64,000 bases of DNA from Pyropia yezoensis (GCA_009829735.1 CM020619.1:29972063-30036062), one strand, 5' to 3'. Positions 1-11,825 are shown, counted from the stretch's first letter. Translations and numbers: made by a program. The notes: a model not told the origin generated them from the letters alone.

Positions 1-427
1 AGTGCACAAGGGCTGCCTCCCGTGTCGGGGGAACCGTAAGAAGTGCTAGTCGAAAACCCACTGTCTCTTTTTTGGGGCCATCCCCCTACCAGTGAACAAG
101 AAGATCTTGTGTGGGCCAACAGTTTCTTGGTCGGGACGGGGAAGCGAGGCCAAGCCCAGCTGTCCGTTCCCTTTTCCCGCCAGGGTCTTCCCAGAATCTC
201 GCCACTCAGAATCTTCCACCCAAGCGCCTGCCTACCGGGCCACACGAAAATTCAAAACGATAAAATGCAGAAAACCCTCAAATACATGTTGAATTTACTA
301 TCAAGCAAAGTATCTCCGACTTAGGGAAATTCGGGATCACAAGCCAAGGGAGGAACGGGTCAGACCGGTTGTCCCCCGTCCGAGTATAGCGCGCTTTGCC
401 CCGCTGCGAGGCGCCAGTTCTGCCACA
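1..427 (-). mobile_element. Decayed LTR relic of family A, cut by the window start
   Basis: The plus strand here reads as a diverged reverse complement of the element A LTR (18574-19041). Long stretches align, for example the segment around 130-150 containing agtttcttggtcgggacggg, and the blocks at 190-330. The relic ends at 421-427 with TGCCACA, the terminal heptamer of that LTR. Many substitutions and small indels show that it is old. Its other end lies outside the window, so solo LTR and element remnant cannot be told apart. It shows that this flanking region and the retroelement cluster belong to the same genome. Confidence 0.82.
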
Positions 428-2165
428 GGCCGTTGCACCCCAATTGAATTTATCGTCGGCAGCAGGTCTCTCCGCGCTCGGATCACTGTCCACATCCCAC
501 ATCCCTCTTCCGTGCTTCCCCCTTGGAGCACCGCCACCGCTGAAAGCCCAATCCACCGTGAGGGAACGCCAACGCCCCCGAACCTTTTTCAGTCTTCCAG
601 CGCCCTCTGTCGGCGCTGCCGCCCCTCGACGCCCTGACTCATCGTGCCTCGCGAAGGCCGCTGACGACGGATTGGAAGGCACCCATTGTTCACCGCGGCA
701 CAGCCCCTGCAGTCGGCTTCGAATGCCGCTCGGTCTGACTGTACTCACTGAGGTCTTTGGGCTAAAACAGACAGGCAGGCCAGATTGTGGAAGGCACGTT
801 TGTGTGCGGAGTGTCTCGTTGGAACCTGGAAGTGTTGGCATTACGGGGCAAGCGACGGTAAGGGGGGTGGGTACCTTATTATTCTGTACAGATGACGCCA
901 TCAGGTGGCCAGTTCTCAACGTGTATCCAGAAAACATAGAATGGCACAGAGCCCAGGCTGTGGGGAGCACAACAGTGCGTCGCTTGTTGCGCGGAGGCGC
1001 TGATTGCTGGTCAGTGGGGTATTAATGGACACGACGGGGGGGCGCGCACGTGGGAAGCCGAGATACGATTTGCGAGTCGGCGCGCACGACTCCACACAAA
1101 AGCGATTTCTCATCAACGCCTCCTTCTTCCGTGTCCCTGGCAGTACCCGCGACTGAGAGAGACTTGAGACGCAGTTGGAGGCGACAGGTAACGAGAGCGC
1201 CGCGCACGTTGCCTACCCTGCAGGGCGAGCTACGTGTGTAGCTCATGGACGCTGCCAGAGGCGAAAGCAGTGGGGGCAGGCGGCCGGCGCCGGCCACGGG
1301 GGGGGTTGATGTCAGGTCGGCGTCGGCTTGAGCCATTTCCATGGTGGAAGACGCGCGCGCGGTGAGCATTCAACGGTGGCAGATGCTCTCGGGGCCGCCG
1401 GGGGACGGTCAGCTCCCAGCATAACAGGGGCAGAGCAGATGCGGCCAGCCGGCGGCGCTCCTAGTTGCGGAGGGTGCTGCTTCGTGAGCGACGCAGAAAG
1501 AGTGTAGGGGCGCAGCGGAGAGAGGGCTTCTGGCACCTGAAAGCGGGGTACCAAGGTCCCTCCGTGTGCAGCTGGCGGGTGGGAGAAGACTGAGCGCTGC
1601 CGAGGGCGTCACAGCATAGGGGTTGACGGTCGGTCCTTCTCACATGGCACGCCCACTGGCTATCCCAAGTGCCCGCGACCTGTACCCGGGGCACGTGGCG
1701 TACTGCACACGCTGTTTACTGTCAGCCTCACCGGTCCCAACTCCTTCCTCACTCGCTTCGCACGCCAATGAGTTACGCTCTTAGTCCGAATTGTAGGGCT
1801 CCGAACTCAAGCCAGATTGTGCCATGCACACCTATACCGGTTCCTCGGCGCCACGCGTACCCGGGAGAGAGCGAGAGCAAACATTGACCATAAGCACGAA
1901 ATCAGTGACAGGCTCAGCTCTATTGTGCCTCGAGTGCGAATTCTCTCAGTGGGCACAATATTGCGGTTTTCCCAATTCTGTCCCAGGCGAACAAGAGCAA
2001 GCACAGACTGCATCTGACCAATGATTTGCCGCGAATGGTGCCTCTTGGGCTAATGACTGCTTTGGGTGGGGGCACGTCGCCGCGGGCGACCACCTCAAGA
2101 GCATGCCTCTCAAACGGCGTTGGCCAGTCCAAGAACTGTGTTTATTGTAATTCGGCAAGTGATCG

Positions 2166-2210
2166 TGGGGTGGTCGTGGAGTGGTCGTCGGGTGGTCGTC
2201 GGGTGGTGCC
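2166..2210 (+). repeat. Short GTGGTCGTCGG tandem repeat
   Basis: About four imperfect copies of an 11-bp unit of the type GGTGGTCGTCG lie in a row. This is a minor low-complexity feature with no evident function. Confidence 0.6.
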
Positions 2211-3016
2211 AATCCCATCTGCTTCGCGCTGTGGGGCCAAAAGCCTGTTCCTTGCAGATTGTGATTTGGCGTGCACTGGACGTGTTTCTCCGCACGGGCC
2301 CGGCCATGCGGCCCCAGGGACCTTATGAGGGCCGCTTTCCCTGGTCGCGCCCTACACTTCGCTTGCTAAAGCGACGCCCTCAAAAGGGGAAACGGCGGCC
2401 ACGATCGTCGCATCTTGAGGGTCTGTTGTTATACAAACAGTGTGATCCGGAAATGTTTCGGAATTTCTGACCTCTTCGAAGGGAGATCACGCACAGGCTG
2501 CGCAATTCACACGGCTCTTGACAGAGGCGACCTGAGCTGGAGCGAGGACCGGCGACATCAGACGAAAAAGAAAGAGTGTGCTTACAAACCAGCGTTCGTT
2601 GCGAGGTCTTTGGTGGCTGTGGTCAATGATCAGGTTCTCGGGACAGGCTTGCTGAAGCACGCCATTGGGAGCTCTCTGCTGCGAGCGTGCAATTGGCCCT
2701 TGCTCTTCAACACTTGAGGCGGAATACTATAGAGCTCTCGTTCTACTTGAGGTCAGCCAACCGGAGATACAGGCGTCTGAACATGGTGTCTTCTTGGACT
2801 CGACGCCCGAAGTAGCCGCCCTCAGCAATTTTCCGCTAGTGCTCCTTGGACAGCTTGCTCTCGGGAGCGCCTCACCATTCGCTCGGAGGCGCCAAACAGG
2901 TGCGAATCAAGACAGATCTCAGGGCTCAGGTTGCCTCTTTCCCAGAGTAAATTGACGATTTGCGATGGTCCGTTAGAAGATGCGCGGCATACTCACAGAA
3001 AGAAAAAGCCGTGCAC

Positions 3017-3370
3017 CACAGAGGCCAGCGAAGAAGAGAGAAAACAAAAAGCATGATAAGACAGAGCTTGACGAGCTGCATCGAGTACTGCACTCAAAAG
3101 TCAAAATTCATGTGCGTCAAGAAATGAGCAGTCTGAAATAAAACGACACACTTGCTCTTGCTCTCGTCACCATCGGACGAAGTTCGGAAATCTGCAGTAG
3201 ATACTTCGAAAAAAAGCGGCCAAAGAGCCCTGATCCCCTCCCAGACGTCGGGTACATTCGAGAAGCCTCGCCTCGTCGGCCATCGCTGCTGCTGATTTCA
3301 TTCACTTGTCCTGCGGGACCGAGACTGCGTTTTTCAGATGGACTCTCAGCCAATCAGATCAGGGCTGTTA
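3017..3370 (+). repeat. Dispersed repeat R2, copy 1
   Basis: This stretch is diverged but collinear with 8137-8330. Shared landmarks are an aaagcat(g/a)a block followed by a gacgagct-like block, a stretch around acgacacact / acgatacact, and a ggaccgag...tttcagatgg block followed by cagtcagata / caatcagatc. Copy 1 contains extra sequence relative to copy 2. The type of the repeat is unknown. Confidence 0.6.
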
Positions 3371-4339
3371 CGGGGTTTAAAAAACTCATTTTATTCTTTT
3401 TTAATGTGTCAATGAACTAATTCATTCATAATAGGTTCCCAGAGCCCCACCATTTATTGATTGTGTACTTGTGTGACCACTTCTAGGGAAAACCGTGGAC
3501 GATTAACACTTCAGTCGTAGTTGCTTCGGCAGGCCCTCCGCGCGCTTGCCATGCCCGCGGCTGCGCCAGTCCCTCTCCCCGTTCATTGCCATTTCGGAGA
3601 GCCCTTCCGTCGAGACTGCGAGAGGGCCCTGCGAAGAGGCTGAGCCGGCGCTCCCCCCCCCGTCCTTCAAGGGCGCCGCGACACTTGCCGCAGTTCGAAA
3701 TAAGATTTGAAATCCGATACCTGCTCAGCTAGTCGTCCTTCTCCAGCTTGTTCGAAAGGCAACTAAGGCCGAGAGTCCAGGCAGCAAGATTGAGTTCCAT
3801 TATCGTGTCACTTGCCCTGCGGCCCGAGCCAGTGTTGGAGCGCGAGGTCTGGAGCTCTGAGCCTCCATCACCATCATCCGCTGACTGTCTGACTTACGCC
3901 GTACATTCTACTCCAGCCACAGACCTCGCGGACGTGTCGATCTAACCGCTACCCCCAGACTCGCCCGAAGCTCGTGCGCCGGCTCCGACCTCAGCAGCTG
4001 TGCGAGAGTCCATCACACGTCGCTAAACGAAGAAATGCGCAGGAACAATGGCGAAGGAGACCGTCTGGGGCTTTCTCGGAAAAGGGCGGGCCGGGTCACA
4101 ACCTGCTCCTGAGGTACGAGGCCGACGTCACCCTCAAGGTGCATCAGAGCATGCTCGACCACGCCGTGAGCAACAGTCAACAGCAGAATGACATTCCTCA
4201 ACTCGACTGGCAATGTGCAGTCACTTACACTAATAAAATGAATTACCAATGAAACAATGAAAAAACGAAGGCAATGAATGAACGCTGCAATGAACGCCGC
4301 GACTAGTAAGGAATCAATTTTAACAACCGTGAATGAGAC

Positions 4340-4565
4340 ACATTTCTCGGACCGACGCCTGAGCCGATGTGGCCCAACATGCTCGGATCGCCACGATTTT
4401 AATTCACATCTTCGGAGAAACAAGTCATGCTGCCCAGAACTCCCGGCAAAGAGCTTCCGACAGTGAAAGTAATAAAGCTTCGTGGAAGAGTTGGTGAGAG
4501 ACAGTCGCGGCGTTTTCTGGTCCGGCATGCGACTATATGATAAGGTGGTCAAGCATGTGATAGTC
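4340..4565 (+). repeat. Dispersed repeat R3, copy 1
   Basis: This aligns with 8310-8535. Both contain cacatct(t/c)cggagaaacaag, then a related stretch ending in tggtccggcatgcgac / tggcccggcatatgac. In the second locus R2 and R3 are directly adjacent, whereas here they are about 1 kb apart. They may be parts of one larger old element. Confidence 0.65.
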
Positions 4566-5594
4566 CTGTGCCGTTGCCGAAGACCTAGTTGGCAGCAATG
4601 CCCTCCAGTGGAGGCAACAAGGTACGGACCTGGCGACCCTAACACGTGTGGCGCAGATCCATCCATGCGATGAAGAGAGCACGATTGCAACATGAGAAGA
4701 AATATTGTCGTTCGCCCATAAAGAGGATCCGGAAAGGCGTGATGCATCCATCAAAACTTCTATCTGAGCCATCCAGACGCCCATTGTTATGCCCTAAATG
4801 GATGCTTCCGGGTCTACTCTTCTGAACAGCACGGTAACCTTCGCCTCGTACGATCGACTAGATCAAGAATTTTTTGCAAGCGCGAGAGCCTGCCAAACTG
4901 AAGAGTTTAATGAGCTTTTCTGAGAGCGGATGTGTATGTTACTAGGAGCCTTTCGAATGTGGATATGACTTTTAGACTTTCTGCAAAAGTAGGCCGGATT
5001 TTGTGCACCAGATGAAAGGTTGCACTAGAGCGCCTGCACTTTTCGCACCTGCTTTGCAATACACTGCGCAGCTCGATCAGGAGAGCTCTAGCCTGCTTTA
5101 TTGAAAACTCTTTGGCGAAGCTCGACCGTAACTCTCCATAGCACGTTAAAAATCTGTCATGGACTGGTATGCAATGAGGGAAGACCTGCTGCGTCCATCA
5201 ATAAAATCGCCTGTCTACACCTACACATCGCTGATCCACGACCTTCGTCCTGCAGGACACGGATTGTGACTGCACTTGTAATACGCATACTCATTTTAAC
5301 CTGTACCCGCTGTGTTCCACTTTACTCCGAATATCTAGCCACTAGTGGAGCCCCCATTTCAGGCCTGAGACGGCCCTCAACCGCGAAGGCATAGGTGCTT
5401 GGGCGCAGATCCGTTTGTGAGGCTGTCAAGTCGGGATATGACTGCCTCTGACCGATTCCATCACTCGGCGATTTGGGCCCACCCTCCTATTTACCTGTTC
5501 CTGAATGGGTGACGCTGTGTATCTGTAGGCTCTGAGCGAGCAGGGCCTCGACGGTGGTCCGAAGCGGCTCTCTCATTGGTCAAGAAAACCCCGG

Positions 5595-5812
5595 TCCATG
5601 CGCTGACCCAGTCCTTCGAGACCAGACTGGGTTTTCAGCAGGAGATCAAGTCGGACGCTCGAGCGGCGATCACTGTCACATCCGTTTCAACGCAAATGCC
5701 GATTGTGCCGGGTGCTGTAGGTTCCAGCAGGGCTGCTTCCCACGGCAATGGTTGAAGTCATGGTCCTGGCGTGCGCGCCATGCGCTCTGTCACATTGCTT
5801 TATGAGGATACT
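5595..5812 (+). repeat. Repeat R1, first of two direct copies
   Basis: About 210 bp are repeated almost exactly at 5918-6130. The shared stretch runs from the gctgacccagt block through a block containing gatcaagtcggacgctcgag to gctctgtcacattgctt. A further internal motif (gtttcaacg.aaatgccga) recurs at about 5881. The copy ends two bases before the outer end of the large inverted repeat. Confidence 0.85.
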
Positions 5813-5917
5813 GTGTTCTCCACCTCTTTTTCTTTGCAGTCTCACACTGCCTTTTAAATGCAGAATAATTAGTCACGTGCGTTTCAACGTAAATGCCGAA
5901 TGTGCCGGGTGCTGTGC

Positions 5918-6130
5918 GCTGACCCAGTTTTTCGAGACCAGACTAGGTTTTCCGCAGGAGATCAAGTCGGACGCTCGAGCGGCGATCACTGTCACATCCG
6001 TTTCAACGCAAATGCCGAATGTGCCGGGTGCTGTAGGTTCCAGCAGGGCTGCTTCCCACGGCAATGGTTGAAGTCATGGTCCTGGCGTGCGCGCCATGCG
6101 CTCTGTCACATTGCTTCATAAGGATACTAC
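5918..6130 (+). repeat. Repeat R1, second direct copy, inside the left arm
   Basis: This is nearly identical to 5595-5812, with a few substitutions such as cagtttttcgagaccagact against cagtccttcgagaccagact. Because it lies in the inverted-repeat arm, it recurs in reverse at 7829-8041. Confidence 0.85.
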
Positions 6131-6319
6131 TGCCTTGCTCGGCTCAGCTCTCAATGTTGGCCGGTGAGCAACCTCTTCTGGAAGTGCTGCTTTCAGCAGA
6201 AGCGGTCGACAAAGGCCTCATATACGGAATGAATCGAGTCAAAAGGTTCTCTATCCCACATCGATGTAAAGCGCTGTTCGGCACACACATAACAGTCTCG
6301 GTCATGTAGACTGCACCAG

Positions 6320-6390
6320 GGGCGTGCCGCGAATTGAACGCGGGACCTCTCGCACCCTAAGCGAGAATCATACCACTAGACCACACGCCC
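6320..6390 (-). tRNA. tRNA-Pro (anticodon AGG), minus-strand copy
   Basis: A 71-nt cloverleaf is readable on the minus strand. The acceptor stem GGGCGTG pairs with CACGCCC. The anticodon arm is CTCGC-TTAGGGT-GCGAG with anticodon AGG (proline), and the T-arm is CCGCG-TTCAATT-CGCGG. The A-box (TGGTCTAGTGG) and B-box-like (GCGTTCAATTC) internal promoter elements are present, as expected for RNA polymerase III transcription. CCA is not encoded, as is usual for eukaryotic nuclear tRNA genes. It is identical to the copy at 7569-7639, and the two genes point away from each other. Confidence 0.95.
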
Positions 6391-6896
6391 GATCTTCCTT
6401 GCAATGCGCGCCCGCCGTCAGTATAATATTACAACACGGCTATGACATTCACTCGAGCTAAAACACACACACATAACAAAATTTAGTGCCGATTCTATCT
6501 TACCAACGGTATTAAATGAGTTGATGAAGAGGACCGGTTGAGGGCATCCAGAAAATGCGATTCTCACCCTTTTGAGAATGATAATCTAAGAATATGTGGG
6601 ATGCGACTCTTCCATAGCGCTTCACGGCTACAGACACCAAAGATGAAGGGGCCTCCCACAACAAAAGGATGGTGTACACGATTGAAAGGGCGACCGCATC
6701 GGGACCACTTCCCAAGCCGATGGTGCAGTCGCCTCCGGCTCACCCGGCGCCGCGACCTCCTCAACAAATCAATATAGCTTGGACACCACCAGCCCCGTGC
6801 TCCTTACATACCGCGCCGATGGGTGTCCATCACGCTGGATCACAGGCAGGAAGGGTGCGGTTGGCTATGTGGCAGAGCTCACCGCCAGCTGCTGGC

Positions 6897-7062
6897 ATTG
6901 CAGCAGAAAGTTGTGCTGACCAATCCGTAAAAAAGCATGGTCGCGAACGCCACAGCAAAAAGACGCAACGCACGCTGCAGCATGTCTTGATCCGGCTCTC
7001 TGAATTCTCCCTCGCCGTGAAAGTGGATGAAGCTCAGGACTCAACTTTACCTGCGTTGCAAC
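6897..7062. other. Central spacer of the inverted repeat
   Basis: These 166 bp separate the two arms. Only scattered bases next to the arm ends remain palindromic. No gene or RNA was recognised in it. Open frames that cross it simply read out of the arms. Confidence 0.8.
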
Positions 7063-8144
7063 GCCAGCAGCTGGCGGTGAGCTCTGCCACATAGCCAACC
7101 GCACCCTTCCTGCCTGTGATCCAGCGTGATGGACACCCATCGGCGCGGTATGTAAGGAGCACGGGGCTGGTGGTGTCCAAGCTATATTGATTTGTTGAGG
7201 AGGTCGCGGCGCCGGGTGAGCCGGAGGCGACTGCACCATCGGCTTGGGAAGTGGTCCCGATGCGGTCGCCCTTTCAATCGTGTACACCATCCTTTTGTTG
7301 TGGGAGGCCCCTTCATCTTTGGTGTCTGTAGCCGTGAAGCGCTATGGAAGAGTCGCATCCCACATATTCTTAGATTATCATTCTCAAAAGGGTGAGAATC
7401 GCATTTTCTGGATGCCCTCAACCGGTCCTCTTCATCAACTCATTTAATACCGTTGGTAAGATAGAATCGGCACTAAATTTTGTTATGTGTGTGTGTTTTA
7501 GCTCGAGTGAATGTCATAGCCGTGTTGTAATATTATACTGACGGCGGGCGCGCATTGCAAGGAAGATCGGGCGTGTGGTCTAGTGGTATGATTCTCGCTT
7601 AGGGTGCGAGAGGTCCCGCGTTCAATTCGCGGCACGCCCCTGGTGCAGTCTACATGACCGAGACTGTTATGTGTGTGCCGAACAGCGTTTTACATCGATG
7701 TGGGATAGAGAACCTTTTGACTCGATTCATTCCGTATATGAGGCCTTTGTCGACCGCTTCTGCTGAAAGCAACACTTCCAGAAGAGGTTGCTCACCGGCC
7801 AACATTGAGAGCTGAGCCGAGCAAGGCAGTAGTATCCTTATGAAGCAATGTGACAGAGCGCATGGCGCGCACGCCAGGACCATGACTTCAACCATTGCCG
7901 TGGGAAGCAGCCCTGCTGGAACCTACAGCACCCGGCACATTCGGCATTTGCGTTGAAACGGATGTGACAGTGATCGCCGCTCGAGCGTCCGACTTGATCT
8001 CCTGCGGAAAACCTAGTCTGGTCTCGAAAAACTGGGTCAGCGCACAGCACCCGGCACATTCGGCATTTACGTTGAAACGCACGTGACTAATTATTCTGCA
8101 TTTAAAAGGCAGTGTGAGACTGCAAAGAAAAAGAGGTGGAGAAC
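7063..8144 (-). repeat. Right arm of the 1082-bp inverted repeat
   Basis: This is the reverse complement of 5815-6896. The similarity stops abruptly at 8144/5815: gaac remains paired, and the flanks beyond are unrelated. The arm carries the plus-strand tRNA-Pro gene and the inverted copy of repeat R1. Confidence 0.95.
7569..7639 (+). tRNA. tRNA-Pro (anticodon AGG), plus-strand copy
   Basis: The 71-nt sequence is identical to the minus-strand gene at 6320-6390, with the same cloverleaf and internal promoter boxes. Downstream, the single base that differs between the arms (7688) gives a TTTT run at 7688-7691 only on this side. TTTT is the minimal RNA polymerase III terminator, although it lies about 48 bp past the gene. 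The base after the acceptor stem is C, followed by TGG, so CCA is not encoded. Confidence 0.95.
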
Positions 8145-8330
8145 GAAAAGCATAATTAAAATGAGCTCGTCAAGCGGCATGGACTGTTATTGAAAAAAAC
8201 GATACACTTATTTGCGTTTGAAATTGAGCCTATTGCAGAATTGTTTTTTACGAAATTTCGTCTTCATGGACCGAGTCTGACTCTTTCAGATGGGAGCTTA
8301 GTCAGTCAGATAAGGTGCTGGGACCGACTC
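8137..8330 (+). repeat. Dispersed repeat R2, copy 2
   Basis: This is a diverged counterpart of 3017-3370, starting inside the end of the inverted-repeat arm and running directly into R3. The best-kept block is ggaccgagtctgactctttcagatgg. Confidence 0.6.
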
Positions 8331-8535
8331 CCAGGCTGACGTGCCCCCACAGGCTGAAATCGCATCTACGTTTGTTCACATCTCCGGAGAAACAAGTGGC
8401 TCTGCCAAAACCTCCTAGTAAAGCGCTCTTGACTGTAGAATGCCTCAAGGTTCTGAGAACACGTAGTGAGAAAGAGCTGAGGCCTTTTTTGGCCCGGCAT
8501 ATGACCGCCTGATTGTGTTGTGAAGCAGCTGACAG
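8310..8535 (+). repeat. Dispersed repeat R3, copy 2
   Basis: This is a diverged counterpart of 4340-4565, sharing the cacatctccggagaaacaag block and the ggcccggcatatgaccg block. No coding potential is evident in either copy. Confidence 0.65.
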
Positions 8536-8774
8536 AGCTGTTCAGCCAATGTGATGCACAAAAGTTTCAATATTTACTCTTGGCCTCCGTCTCGGGCCAT
8601 CAGGACAGAACTCAGCCAGCAGCAACACACCGCCATGTTCGTGGCGGTTTACTGTGGAAGGTTTATTTTTGACGCAACCAAGGTCCTCGTTTTCTTGTAA
8701 CAACGATACAGCCTCTTGATGAGGTCCGCGTCCCGAGGAAAAACAACTCATTTACACGTGTGGCCGCTGACTAT

Positions 8775-9065
8775 GCAAGACTGATCCTTTCCAGAGGCCC
8801 GACCAGAGATACGGGCCCTAGAGGAATGCAAGCCCTTTTGTACTCTGGAACAGCGTAGCTTCCATCAGGATCGAAACGATCACCGCTTGTGAAGCGATCT
8901 GGTCTCTCTGGGGAAGATAGACTCCATCGCTGGACAGAAAAATACAGTACTGGGACCCGCACCTGGCTTCTAAAATTGTAGGCTGACGCGCATTGCGCGC
9001 ACGCCAGTACCATGAATTCAACCATTGCTCTGGGAATGAGCCCTGCTAGACCCTATAGCGTTCGA
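8775..9065 (-). repeat. Diverged copy of repeat R1, minus strand
   Basis: Read on the minus strand, this stretch matches 12725-13000 along most of its length and the 3' part of R1 at 5700-5800. The best-kept block includes ggcaatggttgaa / agcaatggttgaattcatgg, followed by a tggcgtgcgcgc block. Confidence 0.7.
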
Positions 9066-11600
9066 CATTTTCATCAAGTCAGATGCAAGGTATTCCTTGG
9101 CGGGAGATTGCCAGATTTCTATTGAATCTTGGCGTTGAGATTCCACGTCACTTGACTTACCCCATCCTGGAAGCCTATCTGTCAACATCGCGGAAACCCT
9201 TTCAGGTGCTCTGCAGGCCACATCTTCGGCCCACAGATTAGCGAACGCGGATAACCCGTGTGCAGAACGTACTACTTTCTGATGATGGGTGGGGCCACCG
9301 ATGTGTTCGCCGCGTCGCCATACGAAATGGTGCACGAAATGGTGCTGCCTTTCTGTCGTGAAGCGGATGTTCATGTCTCATGCGCGGTGGTAAGACCGGC
9401 TCGGGACACTGGCGGCACTGGGTACCCACGAGAAAGCAGGGCTACTTCGTTACACCCAAATCACTCCACAGCTCAGCGAATACGGCGTAGTTCGGGCTTC
9501 TGAAACGGAACGCGGTTCCGAAAGACTCACAAACCAACTCATAAGTGTGCCAAGGTTTTATGGACAAAAACTCACTTAGAGCAAGGAGACGGAAGCTCTC
9601 CACTGCCGCTGTAGTGTACAAATCTGGTTCGGGCGCTCTCAAGAGAGAGGGGTGGCGCTGTCTGCTGAGGTTCGGAGCGAATGCAAATGTGAACAGAGGT
9701 CACCGGTTGCCGACGCGCGACGTTGCCCCTCGATGACTGACCCGCTGCACCATAGCGTGTCCAGCGCTCGTTGACCGTCCGCCTCGGAGAGGTCCTCGAA
9801 GCAGTCGTCCAGTACATGTGCTGCTGCCTCCTTGCTTCGGATGCATGGTCTCCCCTCCTTCCACCCAAGTCCCACCAGCGCGCTTCCCCGCGCGGAGCAA
9901 GATGCTTGTCTCCTGCCCTGTGCGCGCACACTTCAGCACCCATTGCATCACCAAGTCGAGTGACCATGCCGTTTCAGTCGAGTACTCTCCCACGTGGCGA
10001 AGAGGCTGCCACGTGCATTCATTGCATGTGTCGCTCGGGTGGAAGTCTTTCTGAGTTCAGGCGAATCTACCTCGTTCGCGATCCCGAGCCCAAACCGAGT
10101 CGACCCCTCCCGAGCCCAGCCAGACAACATCGAAAGCACCATGATCGGACGCAAGCATTGCACGCACCCACCAATGTTGGCACGCAACAAATATGAGGTT
10201 CAATTCAATTAAGAACATGATTTTATATTTTATATTAATAATCAAGCCGAAGAAAGCACCCCACATTAACGTGCGACGTCATGCGCTGCACAGCCTGTGA
10301 CACGTTCTTGTAAGCCAGTGCATACGTTGTGGACAAAGACAAAGCAGATGACAAGATTCCTCGTCAATTGAGCTGCTGACTACCGACACGGCAGGACCAG
10401 ATCGGTCCGTAAGTCATCGCACAGCGGCAGCCCTCTCCTTCCCATAATATATCTCTCGAAAGCTTTCTTCGCTCACCAACGGCTCGGAAACAGAAGCCCC
10501 GGGCAGTCGCGTGCCGCTTCTGTTCTGAATCGAGGTATTGGGATCGGCAAGCAATCATTGGCCTCATCTTTTTGTCTGTTTCGGGCGTACCCACCAACGT
10601 GACTATCCGACAATGGACTGTAATGTAGCGTTACGGAGCGACATCGCGTATCTTTGCGACGAAGCGACAGCAAGCCAAATGAAGCCGAGAGAGATCTCCG
10701 TTGGTCCGTTGACTATCGGGGTGAACAAAGCAGCGATTTTCAGACACACCGATGGTCAACTGACTATCGAGCGCGTCGTGATACTCGTGTATGATTGACT
10801 GAAATGAATCTCAAGTTGTGACGACAGGTACGTAGGAGTTGCATCCCGAAAACAAATAGATGGGCTCTATTTAGTCTCCTAGTTTGTTCACATGGATGAG
10901 TACGCCCATCATGCATCGTCGCGCAGACGTTCTTCTTCCCTACCTTCCATTGTTCTTCTCACCCGCACAGCAGGCAGTACACGAGCGGAGAGTGCAGCGT
11001 TCACCCTCCAACGGGCGCACTCTTCTCTATTTCTCTGTCGCACAGTGATAGCCACCAACATGACTCGTGTACACGAAGAAAGAACTGGAAAGAGGGGAGG
11101 GAGAACAGCCGGATGCTGACATTGAGAATGTAGCGTATGTTTGGCACGACGTGGGTGTGCGCGGCAGTCTGTAGGGGTGACATTGAGAAGTGCGGTGGGC
11201 ACTCCTGTTCTGCGGCAGCAGCGCGGCTCCGTTACAACGCTGTGCCAGTGCGTGGAACGGTCCACGGCAGACGGATCGATCACATTCAAAGGGGGTACAG
11301 ACGTAGGCGACCTGTGAAAGACGACTGCACTGATCCAAACGGAGCAGTAAACGCGGACCGTTGGCTGGAGTGTAATTCCAAGCCTGTGGGCTGGAAGCTG
11401 GAGCACACGGCGCAAGGGGGTACGGTCCCTCCGAACCTGGGAGAATATTTTAAAACGGTTATTGCGTGCAATTATAGAGTAAAAGTCAGGGAGCTCGAGA
11501 GGCGCACGCAGGGTAGGCACTTGACGGAGCACTCAATAGATTCTATGGCGCATGAGTGTCTCACAATCGCGCAATTGACTGTCACAGTAACACATGCGGC
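9066..11600. other. No recognisable gene
   Basis: Open frames are short and mutually overlapping, with no recognisable protein motif. A small AT-rich patch lies near 10200-10240. Nothing else can be supported. Confidence 0.55.
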
Positions 11601-11825
11601 GGCTGACTATACAATCCTCATTTTTTTGAGCACAGTCGAATGGAGATAGCGCGCTTTAAAGATTGTGCAGCTTCTGAAGTCACCAAAGAAGCGTCCTGGA
11701 AGGGCCCTGAGAGCGCGTTTTCCAAAGTCACCGCAATGTTGACAAAAACGTTTACGTCATAAGTCAGCTGCAACAGGCCGGATGGAGTCGAGTCCAACGG
11801 CATCGGAGAGATATCGTTCTCCTCG
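11601..11825 (+). repeat. Direct repeat R4, copy 1
   Basis: This is collinear with 12413-12620. Shared blocks are atcctcatt followed by ttgagcaca.tcgaa, then tggaagggccctgagagcgcg, then cataagtcagctgca.caggccggatggagtcga-like sequence. Divergence is moderate. Confidence 0.75.

Larger units (their letters stand above)
428..5594. other. Flanking region with no recognisable gene
   Basis: Open frames here are short, overlap on both strands and show no protein family I recognise. The base composition is visibly more balanced than in the retroelement block. The stretch holds a short GGTGGTCGTCG-like tandem repeat near 2166-2210 and old dispersed repeats described separately (3017-3370 and 4340-4565). 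No RNA gene was recognised. Confidence 0.6.
5815..6896 (+). repeat. Left arm of a 1082-bp inverted repeat
   Basis: Every base I compared pairs with the reverse complement of 7063-8144, so paired positions always sum to 13959. The one mismatch found is at 6271/7688. The arm contains R1 copy 2 and a tRNA-Pro gene on the minus strand. The 166-bp centre (6897-7062) is not palindromic beyond a few bases. Either a very recent inverted duplication or a fold-back assembly error would produce this. Confidence 0.95.

Noticed and set aside
6669-7290. Two identical 141-codon frames on opposite strands as a duplicated gene
   Set aside because: They are only the two readings of the inverted-repeat arms crossing the spacer, with no protein motif.
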